DNA of 64,000 nucleotides from Actinomycetes bacterium (lineage in GTDB: Bacteria; Actinomycetota; Acidimicrobiia; Acidimicrobiales; Palsa-688), in the NCBI GenBank assembly GCA_021850325.1, contig JAJZMF010000048.1:1-64000 (forward strand), in the 5' to 3' direction. Below, in pieces: positions 44,346 to 52,360 of the stretch. Both the position numbers and the translations under genes were made by a program. Each line of letters opens with the position of its first letter. The stretch's first letter is position 1. The notes beneath the pieces are model-generated. The model worked only from the letters and a program-made list of their open reading frames with translations, searched no databases and was not told the origin of the DNA.

Positions 44346-45998
44346 ATGGGCGACAACAGCGTGGAGCTTCCCTACGTCGCGGAGACCTGGAGCCCTGACG
44401 AGGCCGAGGTCCTGCGGCGCTACTTCACAAACCTCGAGGGACCTGTCTTCGCCCTGGTCAACCTGCCCGAGGTGGTCAAGGGCGCCCTGTTCGCACGCTA
44501 CTCGAGGTCGGCAAAGAGCCTGCGCCGTCTCTTCCTGGACGAGTTCGTCGGCGACCTCGACGTCAGCGGTGACCACGGGGTGGACGCGACGGTCGGCCTG
44601 GCGCGGGCCGAGCAGCTGTACGAGAAGGTCTTCTTCGAGTACGGCGACGACTCCGTGGCCCAGCTGGGTGGCGTCCACCTGGCCTGTGAGCAGGCTTCCA
44701 ACCTGCTCACCAAGGTCCTGGAGCGGGGCCGGCTCATGTCCTACATGGAGAAGTCGACCCGCTACGTGGCCTACGACAGCCGGTTGCCGAGCGGCCATTA
44801 CCGGTACTACCGCAGCCCCGAGGTGCTGGCATCCTCGCTCGGGGCACGCTACGTCGGCGACATGGACCGCCTCTTCGATGCCTATGCCACGGCGCTGCCG
44901 GTGGCCTACGACTGGTTCGCCCGCAGTTCGGCCGTCGAGGGGGCCGGCAGCGACTTCGCCTATCGCCAGGCCCTCAAGGCCAAGGCGTTCGACACCCTGC
45001 GCGGCCTCCTGCCCGCCGCTGCGACCTCCAACCTGGGCATCTACGGGTCGGGCCAGGGTTATGAAGGCCTGCTCGTGCGCATGCGCGCCCACCCGTTGCC
45101 CGAGGCCCGTGCCTATGCCGACATGATGCTCGCCGAACTGCGCAAGGTCATACCGTCCTGGGTCCGCCGGGTGGACGTGGCCGACCGTGGGAACGCCTGG
45201 TCCGCCTACATCGACAAGAACACCTCCTCCATGTCGGACCTGGCGTCAGCCATCTTCGGGGACCAGGTCGAGGTGGCGGGTGGCCCTGGCAGCGGCCCGG
45301 TCGTCGACCTGGTCGACTGGGACCCCCAGGCCGAGGAAAAGGTCGTGGTGGCGATGCTCTACCCTTTCACCCACCTCTCGGAGGCGGAGCTGGTCGAGCG
45401 CGTGGCGCTCATGCCCCACGAGCAGCGGCTCGAGGTCATGCAGAGGTACGCCGGTGAGCGGCTCAACCGTCGCCACCGCCCCGGCCGGGCCCTGGAGAGG
45501 GCGTACTACCGGTTCGATGTCGTCTCCGACTACGGCGCCTTCCGGGACCTCCAGCGCCACCGGATGCTGACGGTTGAGTGGCAGGGCCTGACCCCCCATC
45601 ACGGCTACACCATGCCCGAGGCGGTCGTCGAGGCCGGGTTGGAGGGTGCCTACACCCAGGCCATGGAGCGTTCGGCAGCGCTGTACGCAGTACTGGCTGC
45701 CCAGTTCGGCCCGACGGTCGCCGGTTATGCCGTGACATTGGCCCACCGGGCCCGCTATTCGCTCCAGCTCAACGCCCGCGAAGCCATGCACGTGCTCGAG
45801 CTGCGCACGACCGCCCAGGGCCACCCCGAGTACCGCCGAGTCGGCCAGCAGATGCACACGCTCATCGCCCAGAAGGCCGGCCACCGGGCCCTGGCGCAGA
45901 TGATGAGCTTTGTCGACCACTCCACCTACGGCGACGAGCTGGGACGTCTGGAAGCCGAGAGGCGCGCCCAGGAGCGTCGCAGCGGCCAGGTGGGCTGA
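44346..45998 (+). CDS. Tandem ThyX-like (FAD-dependent thymidylate synthase-like) protein
   Basis: 550 residues, about twice the size of ThyX, with two ThyX-like halves. In the first, RGRLMSYMEKSTRY aligns with the ThyX motif RHR-x7-S, keeping the Ser but with Gly for His. In the second, RHRMLTVEWQG keeps RHR but has Gly for Ser. Long forms like this occur in actinobacteria and are usually annotated as thymidylate synthase; activity is uncertain. TAGGCT lies 10 nt before ATG. The stop codon lies within an intrinsic terminator. Confidence 0.85.
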   Translation: MGDNSVELPYVAETWSPDEAEVLRRYFTNLEGPVFALVNLPEVVKGALFARYSRSAKSLRRLFLDEFVGDLDVSGDHGVDATVGLARAEQLYEKVFFEYGDDSVAQLGGVHLACEQASNLLTKVLERGRLMSYMEKSTRYVAYDSRLPSGHYRYYRSPEVLASSLGARYVGDMDRLFDAYATALPVAYDWFARSSAVEGAGSDFAYRQALKAKAFDTLRGLLPAAATSNLGIYGSGQGYEGLLVRMRAHPLPEARAYADMMLAELRKVIPSWVRRVDVADRGNAWSAYIDKNTSSMSDLASAIFGDQVEVAGGPGSGPVVDLVDWDPQAEEKVVVAMLYPFTHLSEAELVERVALMPHEQRLEVMQRYAGERLNRRHRPGRALERAYYRFDVVSDYGAFRDLQRHRMLTVEWQGLTPHHGYTMPEAVVEAGLEGAYTQAMERSAALYAVLAAQFGPTVAGYAVTLAHRARYSLQLNAREAMHVLELRTTAQGHPEYRRVGQQMHTLIAQKAGHRALAQMMSFVDHSTYGDELGRLEAERRAQERRSGQVG

Positions 45999-46019
45999 GA
46001 GACCTGGCCCGGTTTTTTT
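45984..46019 (+). terminator. Intrinsic terminator after the ThyX-like gene
   Basis: Perfect 8-bp arms GGCCAGGT (45984-45991) and ACCTGGCC (46002-46009) with a 10-nt loop, then CGG and seven T. The upstream arm and loop contain the last codons and the stop TGA (45996-45998). Confidence 0.85.
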
Positions 46020-46457
46020 GAAGGCGCCCTGAGCAGCGGATCTGTACAGAACCCCAGTTGGGGGCCACTTCGAGGCCCTTGCCCGGCTGGGGTGCGGTAC
46101 GCGAACATGCAGAGCCGGGCCCTGTGGGAGACCTGCAGGTCCTTATCAGGATGGCCCGGGGCGCCAAGTAGACAACGGCAGCTGCACGCTCGAGGTCCCG
46201 GTCACCCAGCGTGCGTTGACGGCCCCAAAGGCCCCCGGGCCGGCCTTGCCCGGCCGGCCAGCCGCCCCGGGCCGTCCGGCGGCGTTGCCGCCCACCTGTC
46301 AGCCCTGAAGCTGTACCCTAACCACGCCGGTCCGCAGGGCCGGCGCGGCGCTTCCCGACTGGTGGGGGCCTCACCCGTTTGCTTACCATGCCTGCGCCGC
46401 TACAGCGCGGTGCGTGCCATCCTGTGTGCTGAAATGCCTGCCGAAGGAACCAACCCA
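46020..46457. other. Non-coding stretch with small palindromes, no gene seen
   Basis: Between the terminator and DUF4193 no convincing ORF, tRNA or known RNA was found. TCTGTACAGA (46041-46050) and GACCTGCAGGTC (46130-46141) are perfect palindromes, and CCCCAGTTGGGG (46052-46063) is a short hairpin. A GC-rich stem (GGCCGGCC...GGCCGGCC, near 46233-46260) follows. The region could hold a structured leader or small RNA. Confidence 0.35.
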
Positions 46458-46940
46458 ATGCCTGACCACGACGACTTCGACGACGACCTCGACGAAGGCC
46501 CCCCCATGTCGGAGGACATGGACGAGGACATGGAACTCGAGCCGGAGGAGCTGGGCGAGGACGACCTCGATGACGGCGACATCGACGTGGAGGAGGGCGA
46601 CGACGACGGTGAGGTCGGTGAGGCCGACGACGACGGTGACGCCGTCCTGTCCTCCGAGGAGGAGGAGGAGTACGAGGAGGAGGAAGAGGAGGACGGCGAC
46701 GACGTCGAGGCCAGCCTGGACGTCATCTTGAAGTCCCGCCTCGTCGTCTCCGACGAGGAGGACGAGGAGGAGGAGGACGAGGAGGAGGAAGAGGACACGG
46801 AGGGCGACGACAGGGGAGAGCCCTCGGCCCGCGTCCTGCCCAAGCAGCCGGGCGAGTTCGTCTGCCAGTCCTGCTTCCTCGTCAAGCACCAGAGCCAACT
46901 GGCAGACAAGGAGAGGGGCCTCTGCCGGGACTGCGTCTGA
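46458..46940 (+). CDS. DUF4193 protein with expanded acidic region
   Basis: 160 residues. The C-terminal module EFVCQSCFLVKHQSQLAD...GLCRDC is the DUF4193 signature of actinobacteria, two CxxC pairs able to bind zinc. The rest is extraordinarily acidic, with runs of Glu and Asp through residues 5-125 coded by GAG/GAC repeats. Known members are usually nearer 100 residues. ATG 46458 has GAAGGA about 9 nt upstream; ATG 46434 in frame is an alternative. Function unknown. Confidence 0.9.
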   Translation: MPDHDDFDDDLDEGPPMSEDMDEDMELEPEELGEDDLDDGDIDVEEGDDDGEVGEADDDGDAVLSSEEEEEYEEEEEEDGDDVEASLDVILKSRLVVSDEEDEEEEDEEEEEDTEGDDRGEPSARVLPKQPGEFVCQSCFLVKHQSQLADKERGLCRDCV

Positions 46941-47021
46941 GCTGTCCCTGGAGCCGGGCGGGCCGCCCGGCCCGAGCACCCGGGCACCTTGGTTGGCCCG
47001 TGACGGCGCTACGTTGGGGGC

Positions 47022-47690
47022 ATGAGCGACCCGACCGGACGTAAGGGGCCCGTGGACCTGGTCTTCGACCTGGCGCTGTACGCACCGGTGGGACTGGCCT
47101 ACTCGCTCGCCGACCTGCTCCCCGCCCTGGCCCGTCGTGGACGTGACCGGCTCGAGCCGCAGATCTCGTTGGCCCGGAGCGTGGGCCAGTTCGCTGTCAA
47201 CCAGGGGGCCCGGCAGGCCCGGTCCGTGGTCGAGGGCCTGGCCGGCCCGGCCGGGCCCGTCCTCAGAGGGCTCACCCGCACCCCCGGCCGGTTCGGGCGC
47301 CCACGCTGGCCTTCGCCGTCAGGCGCACCACAGACAGGCGTGCCCGGGCACCAGGAGCGTGCACGCGGTGCTGAACGGGCTGAGCACGGCCCCGACCACC
47401 CCTCTGCGCCCCGCGTGCAGCCCACCGGTGCCGCAGCCGCCGGCGGCGCCGTCCGGGCCCCGCACAGCACCACGAGCGGGCCGGAGCATGGGCAGGGCCA
47501 CGGGGGTGCTGCCCACGCTCCCTCGGTGGAGGAGCTGGCCATCCCGAGCTACGACTCCCTGTCTGCCTCCCAGGTCGTGCACCGCCTGGCCGGCCTCTCG
47601 CGCGAAGAGGTGAGGGCGGTGCGGGCTTACGAGGCCGCGACGCGGGCCCGGCGGACCATCGTCGCCCGCGCCGACCAGCTGCTGGCTTGA
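47022..47690 (+). CDS. Conserved hypothetical, possibly lipid-droplet-associated-like
   Basis: 222 residues. The N-terminus has an amphipathic hydrophobic part (VDLVFDLALYAPVGLAYSLADLLPALA). A long Pro/Gly/His-rich linker leads to a conserved C-terminal helix region (YDSLSASQVVHRLAGLSREE). Both ends recall actinobacterial proteins annotated as lipid droplet-associated, from memory. TACGTT lies 6 nt before ATG. The stop overlaps the acetyltransferase start as TTGA. Confidence 0.68.
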   Translation: MSDPTGRKGPVDLVFDLALYAPVGLAYSLADLLPALARRGRDRLEPQISLARSVGQFAVNQGARQARSVVEGLAGPAGPVLRGLTRTPGRFGRPRWPSPSGAPQTGVPGHQERARGAERAEHGPDHPSAPRVQPTGAAAAGGAVRAPHSTTSGPEHGQGHGGAAHAPSVEELAIPSYDSLSASQVVHRLAGLSREEVRAVRAYEAATRARRTIVARADQLLA

Positions 47691-48178
47691 CTCTGCCCGC
47701 GGGCCCTCCGCAGGCTCGGCCGGCATCGGAGGACGACCTGGGCGCCCTGGTCGGGCTCTATCAGGAGTGCCTGGCCGAGCTGGCGGTTTCCAGGGGCGGC
47801 CCCGTCCTGGCCGGCCAGGGCCGGGGCACCGTACGGGCAGACATCGAGCGGTCCTTCCTGGACCAACTGGGCTCGCCTTCAGCCATGCTGAGCGTGGCCA
47901 CCGACGAGGGGGCCGTCGTGGGTTACCTGAGCGCCTCCCGCTACGAACTGGACGACGGCAGCCCGCTGGCCCGGGTGGGCGAGCTCTTCGTGAGCGGCGC
48001 CTGTCGCCGGAGGGGCGCCGGTAGGGCCTTGGCGGCCCAGCTCCTGGACTGGGCCGAGGGGCAGGGTTGCGTCGGTGTGGACGCCCACGCCCTTCCGGGC
48101 AGCCGGGCCGCGAAGAGCTTCTTCGAGGGCCACGGTTTCACGGCCCGTCTCCTGGTCATGCACCGCCGGCTGGCCTGA
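47687..48178 (+). CDS. GNAT-family N-acetyltransferase
   Basis: 163 residues. The acetyl-CoA-binding signature is RRRGAGRALAAQLLDWA after the strand ARVGELFVSGAC, and the C-terminal GSRAAKSFFEGHGF is typical of GNAT. Substrate not predictable. TTG start overlapping the previous stop (TTGA), so translationally coupled. Confidence 0.9.
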   Translation: MTLPAGPPQARPASEDDLGALVGLYQECLAELAVSRGGPVLAGQGRGTVRADIERSFLDQLGSPSAMLSVATDEGAVVGYLSASRYELDDGSPLARVGELFVSGACRRRGAGRALAAQLLDWAEGQGCVGVDAHALPGSRAAKSFFEGHGFTARLLVMHRRLA

Positions 48179-48210
48179 CCCGGCAGCGGGGCCCGCCGGG
48201 CCGATGGCCT

Positions 48211-49920
48211 TCAGTCCCCGGGTGAGGCCTGCTCGTCCTCGGCGGGGCCGGCGGTGGGCGCCGTAGCGACTTCACCTGCCGGGCCCGGGACCTCGGGCGC
48301 CGGTGCGGGGGAGACCGGCAGCACGGTGCCCTCTGGGCCTTCGGGCAGCACGGTGCCCTCTGGGCCTTCGGGCAGCACGGTGCCCTCTGGGCCTTCGGGC
48401 ACAGTGGCCGTTGGCTCGGCGGCGCTCGACGGCTCGTCCGCGGCGGCGACCGGCGCCTCCGCAGTTACCACCTGCTCGGTGGGGACCTCCCGGGTGGGCT
48501 GCGCCGCCTGCCGGGACGGCCTGGGGGCACCCCCTGGCCGCGGGCCGTGCTGGCCGTGACGCTGCGGGGCGCGGCCGGGCGGCACCGGGCGGGGTGGCCC
48601 GGGGGGCGGCGGTACGGGCAGGCCCAGCAGGGGGGCCAGGCCGGGCACGCGACCACACTGCTGGCGGGCAACGTCGAGCTGCTCAGCCGTGGCCTGCTCG
48701 GGCAGGCCCTCGGGCTTCACCGCCCGGCGTACCGGGCTCTCCGAGACCGCCTGCAGGACGGCCAACCAGCGGTCAGCCGGGACGGACGCAGCCAGTGCTG
48801 CCCCCGCGGCGTCCTTGAGCCTCGTCGCCAGCTCGGCAGACAGCCGGGCCACGGGGTCGGGGGGCCGGCTGGCGAGGCGCAGCGCCCGCAGCACGTGCCC
48901 TTCGTCCAGGTGACGGACGAGGTCGGTCGCCCACTCGGACCGGTGCGCCTCGACGCGACGGTCGAGGGCCTCCCGGAGCGCCACGGCAAGGTCCCGGGAC
49001 GCCTCGTCCCGCGCCACGTCCGAACCGCTGACCAGAGAGCGCAGGTCACGCATGGCGAGGTCCTCGCCGGCCTTGAGGGCGGCCTCCGCCCGGTCCCGCC
49101 ACTCGGCGGCCTTGACCCTGGACACGAGCGACTCGGCGATGGCCAGGACGCCCTCGGTGCTGGGCTCGGGCCGGCCCTCCTCCCGTGCCTTCTCCCGCTC
49201 GAAGTGCAGTGCGGTGCGCACCGCCGGGATGCCACCCCGCAGGAGCTGCTGGGCTATGGGCTGCTGCTCGGCGGGCAGGCTCTCCAACATCGCGTTGCGG
49301 TGGGCGTTCCCGACACTGAGACGTCGCTGGCGTTGCTGGGCTGCCCGGCCGTCGGCCTCCGCCCGGTCCCGCCCGGGCCCGCCCGTCCGCCGGCCCGCCG
49401 GTGCTCCGGCGGCTGCTGTCTCGGCCCGCTCGCCCTCCGTCTCGACCGGCCGGCCCGGTCGTCCGGGGCCGCGGCCGGGACCGGGGAACGGCCTCGTCGC
49501 CCGGGCCGGCCGGTCACGGTTGGCCCGCTCCTGACGGTCTCCTGGCTCCCGCTCGGCGCGCGCCGGGCGCTCACCGGGGCCGCCCGTGCGGCCTCCGGTG
49601 CCGGTATGCCTGCGCTCGCCGCGCTCGGTGCGGCCACGACTGGCCAGTTGAGTGGTGACCCCGCCCGTGTTGGGACGCTCGATCAGCTCTATACGGTTGG
49701 GGTCTCCGGCCCTCGGTGCACGGGGTGGCTCGACCGATACGACCGTAATGCCGTCGATGCCGAAGTCGGCCTCAGCCCGCACGACGTCCCCCGTCTTGGC
49801 TCCCTCGTAGAGCACGGAGCTCTCGAGGACCCCTTTCGGGTTGAGGGCGCCGGCGGCACGCCAGGTCCAGGTGCCGTCCGGCCGCGCGCTGGTCAGCTCA
49901 ATCTCGATGCGGCGGGCCAC
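48211..49920 (-). CDS. Low-complexity protein with N-terminal beta-barrel-like domain
   Basis: 569 residues. Residues 1-70 look like a small OB/TRAM-type barrel (ELTSARPDGTWTWRAAG...TGDVVRAEADF). Residues 85-200 are Arg/Gly/Pro-rich like RNA-binding RGG regions. The middle (about 210-410) is helical with many Glu/Arg. The C-terminus is Pro/Ala-rich and carries PEGPEGTVL three times. TAGCTT lies 6 nt before the GTG. A nucleic-acid-binding role is inference only. Divergent from the 50027 gene. Confidence 0.7.
   Translation of the reverse strand: MARRIEIELTSARPDGTWTWRAAGALNPKGVLESSVLYEGAKTGDVVRAEADFGIDGITVVSVEPPRAPRAGDPNRIELIERPNTGGVTTQLASRGRTERGERRHTGTGGRTGGPGERPARAEREPGDRQERANRDRPARATRPFPGPGRGPGRPGRPVETEGERAETAAAGAPAGRRTGGPGRDRAEADGRAAQQRQRRLSVGNAHRNAMLESLPAEQQPIAQQLLRGGIPAVRTALHFEREKAREEGRPEPSTEGVLAIAESLVSRVKAAEWRDRAEAALKAGEDLAMRDLRSLVSGSDVARDEASRDLAVALREALDRRVEAHRSEWATDLVRHLDEGHVLRALRLASRPPDPVARLSAELATRLKDAAGAALAASVPADRWLAVLQAVSESPVRRAVKPEGLPEQATAEQLDVARQQCGRVPGLAPLLGLPVPPPPGPPRPVPPGRAPQRHGQHGPRPGGAPRPSRQAAQPTREVPTEQVVTAEAPVAAADEPSSAAEPTATVPEGPEGTVLPEGPEGTVLPEGPEGTVLPVSPAPAPEVPGPAGEVATAPTAGPAEDEQASPGD
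48317..48397 (+). repeat. 27-bp tandem repeat, three copies
   Basis: Three consecutive near-identical 27-bp units (48317-48343, 48344-48370, 48371-48397) in frame, coding the nonapeptide PEGPEGTVL on the minus strand. Length is a multiple of three, so copy number can vary without frameshift. Confidence 0.9.
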
Positions 49921-50019
49921 GGCACCAAGCTACAACTTCACCGCCGTGGCGCAAATCGTGGCCTGGGGCCTGGCGACGGCCCCTGGTCCGTCCCCGGAGG
50001 GGGCCGCGTGGCCTATATT

Positions 50020-50032
50020 CGTCACTGTGACG
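50020..50032. promoter_or_regulatory. Palindrome CGTCACWGTGACG, site A
   Basis: CGTCACTGTGACG is a perfect inverted repeat around a central T. It overlaps the GTG start of the next gene and follows TATATT (50014-50019). The same 13-mer recurs at 57640 and 59417. Confidence 0.55.
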
Positions 50033-50443
50033 GATTTCAGGCCCTGTGCGTGGTGCGGGCGGCCCATCGAGCAGAGCGGTGGACGGGGCAGGCCCCGTGC
50101 CTACTGCCGGCGCAGCTGCCGCCAGCGTGACTTCGAGGCCAGGCGGCGGGCAAGGGAGCTGGGGCTCGCGGAGACCGACCTGGTCGTCACCCGACGCCAG
50201 GTCGAGGTCCTGGACGACCTCGTGTACGTGCTCGGCTGTGCTGTCGCCGACGTGGACGCACAGCTGGCTTCGGACCGCTCGGCGGCCCAGTTGGAGCGCA
50301 GCCTGAGCTGGCTGCTGGAAGCAGCGCGTCCCCTGCTGAGCGCCGGTGAGCACCTGAGAGGGGGCCAACCGGCGACGCCGGCCCCTGCGGCCTCCCGGGC
50401 CGGCACCACCGACGGCGCGGCCCGGGAAGGCAACGGGGCCTGA
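50027..50443 (+). CDS. Zinc-finger-like conserved hypothetical protein
   Basis: 138 residues. The N-terminal CAWCGRPIEQSG...AYCRRSC has two CxxC-type pairs, followed by basic RQRDFEARRRAREL, and then helices. Similar short zinc proteins occur in actinobacteria; a DNA- or RNA-binding role is inferred. GTG 50027 lies 7 nt after TATATT and within palindrome A, so the start is probably leaderless and repressible. Confidence 0.72.
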   Translation: MTDFRPCAWCGRPIEQSGGRGRPRAYCRRSCRQRDFEARRRARELGLAETDLVVTRRQVEVLDDLVYVLGCAVADVDAQLASDRSAAQLERSLSWLLEAARPLLSAGEHLRGGQPATPAPAASRAGTTDGAAREGNGA

Positions 50444-50446
50444 GGC

Positions 50447-51718
50447 TCAGGCCGGCAACCCGTAGGGCAGGTTGGCGGCCTCGGCCTCGATCACCACGAG
50501 GCGGTTGTACTTGGCCACCCTCTCGCCGCGGGCCGGCGCACCGGTCTTGAGCTGGCCCGCCCCGCTCGCCACGGCGAGGTCGGCGATGAACGTGTCCGGC
50601 GTCTCACCCGAGCGGTGGGAGATGAACTGGGTGTAGCCGGCGCCCCGGCAGACCGCGATGGCTTCGAGGGTCTCGGTCACCGTACCGATCTGGTTGAGCT
50701 TGATCAGCGCCGAGTTGGCCGCCTTGCGCTCGATACCCTCACGGATGATGGCCGGGTTGGTGACGAACAGGTCGTCGCCCACCAGCTGGACGCGCTCGCC
50801 CAGGCGGGCCGTCAGCTTGACCCAGCCCTCCCAGTCGTTCTCGGCCAGGCCGTCCTCGATCGACCAGATGGGGTAGCGGCTGACCAGCTCCTCGTAGCGG
50901 TCGATCATCTGGTCGGTGCTGAGACGCACTCCCGGCGAGTAGCGGTAGCTGCCGTCCTCCTCGCGCATCTCGGAGGAGGCGGGGTCGAGCGCGATGCCGA
51001 CGCCATCGCGCCCTGCTGTGTAGCCGGCGGCCCCGATCGCCTCCACGAGCAGGTCGAGCACCTCCTCGGGGGTGCCCAGGGCGGGGGCGAAGCCTCCTTC
51101 GTCGCCCAGGCCGGTCGAGTGCTTACGCGAGTGCAGGATGCCCCGGAGGGCCTGGTATATCTCGGCGCCCGCCCGCAGGGCCTCGGCAAAGTTGCGGGCA
51201 CCGAGCGGGGCGAGCATGAACTCCTGGAACTCGAGCGGGTTCTGGGCGTGGGCACCCCCGTTGACGACGTTGAAGCTGGGGACGGGCAGGCGCAGCAGGC
51301 TCTGGTCGGGCGAGAGCCAACGGTAGAGGGGCTTGCCGTCGGCCAGGGCCATGGCGCGGGCGGCCGCCATCGACACCCCGACCGTTGCGTTGGCCCCCAG
51401 GCGGCTCTTGGTCTCCGTCCCGTCCAGCTCGATGACTGCATTGTCCAGCTCGGCCAGGCTCGTCCACGACTTGCCGCTCAGCAGGCCGTCGATCTCGGTG
51501 TTGACGTTGCCCATGGCCTTGGTGACCCCTGCGCCCTTGAAGCGCGCCGGGTCGCCGTCCCGCAGTTCCACCGCCTCCCGGGTGCCGGTGGAGGCACCTG
51601 ACGGCACGCCCGCCACGCCTGTGGCGCCGTTGTCCAGCTCAACCGTTACCTCGAGCGTCGGCCTCCCCCGCGAGTCGAGTATTTCCAGTGCGTGGACCTT
51701 GGAGACCGTATAGGCCAT
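50447..51718 (-). CDS. eno: Enolase
   Basis: 423 residues, full length. Interconverts 2-phosphoglycerate and phosphoenolpyruvate. Seen: EILDSRGRPTLEVTV, GVPSGASTGTREAVELRD, GLGDEGGFAP, SIEDGLAENDWEGW, LVGDDLFVTN with Mg ligands, and the signature ALIKLNQIGTVTET, with HRSGETPDTFIADLAV. ATG 51718 chosen; TTG 51727 in frame is possible. The stop lies 4 nt from the convergent zinc-finger gene. Confidence 0.97.
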   Translation of the reverse strand: MAYTVSKVHALEILDSRGRPTLEVTVELDNGATGVAGVPSGASTGTREAVELRDGDPARFKGAGVTKAMGNVNTEIDGLLSGKSWTSLAELDNAVIELDGTETKSRLGANATVGVSMAAARAMALADGKPLYRWLSPDQSLLRLPVPSFNVVNGGAHAQNPLEFQEFMLAPLGARNFAEALRAGAEIYQALRGILHSRKHSTGLGDEGGFAPALGTPEEVLDLLVEAIGAAGYTAGRDGVGIALDPASSEMREEDGSYRYSPGVRLSTDQMIDRYEELVSRYPIWSIEDGLAENDWEGWVKLTARLGERVQLVGDDLFVTNPAIIREGIERKAANSALIKLNQIGTVTETLEAIAVCRGAGYTQFISHRSGETPDTFIADLAVASGAGQLKTGAPARGERVAKYNRLVVIEAEAANLPYGLPA

Positions 51719-51880
51719 CTGGGACAAGCCTCACTTTCGTGCTGGTGTGAAAACGTCTGCGTCAGGGCTCTCGCGCCACAGGTGCCACGGGCGCGCACAT
51801 CGACCCTAGTCGGAGGGGCGCCGAGGCGACCAAGGTCGAAGGTAACCTGCCCGTTGCCCCGTCCAGGGGCACCCCAGGCC

Positions 51881-52078
51881 TCAGATCGAGCGTGTGAAGA
51901 GCAGTACGGCCAGGACTACGCCCAGCACGCCCACCAGGAGCAGCACCCCGGCCTGCGCAGCCCGGGCGGCCAGCTTGAGCCCGCCCCAGACCAGGACGGC
52001 GAGCGCTGCGACGATCACGACCACGCCCGCGAGGTCGTGCTTGCTGAAGGAGGTCCCGGAGGCGGCCAGAAGGTGCAC
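51881..52078 (-). CDS. Small two-helix membrane protein (65 aa)
   Basis: Two hydrophobic helices (LAGVVVIVAALAVLVWGGL and VLLLVGVLGVVLAVLLF) joined by a short basic loop. GTG 52078, preceded at 7 nt by TAGATT, suggests a leaderless start; the longer frame upstream is not membrane-like. Family not recognised. Confidence 0.6.
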   Translation of the reverse strand: MHLLAASGTSFSKHDLAGVVVIVAALAVLVWGGLKLAARAAQAGVLLLVGVLGVVLAVLLFTRSI

Positions 52079-52360
52079 CTGGCCGAATCTAATGCCTCCC
52101 GCAGCCCGCCGCCCACCCTGAGCAGCCCTGCTCGGCCGGGGCTGGGCCCTTGCAGGCCGGTGGAGGAGGCCCCGCCAGGGTGCCGCCGGGTGGGCACGGT
52201 GCCCGCCAGGAGCTGCGCGTTCTGCGCGATTTGCCGACCTTGTTGCGCAGGCAGCAGAAGTTCGGGGCCCAGGCCCCCGTGGCGGCCCCGGCACCTTCAG
52301 GGTGGGGTGCGCCGGGCCGACAGGAAGGGGTGGCAGAACGCCAAGGGAAAGGCCACCCGA

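Noticed and set aside
46020-46457. tRNA, SRP RNA or RNase P RNA in the gap
   Set aside because: No T-loop consensus, no conserved SRP tetraloop region and no P4 core sequence found by eye.
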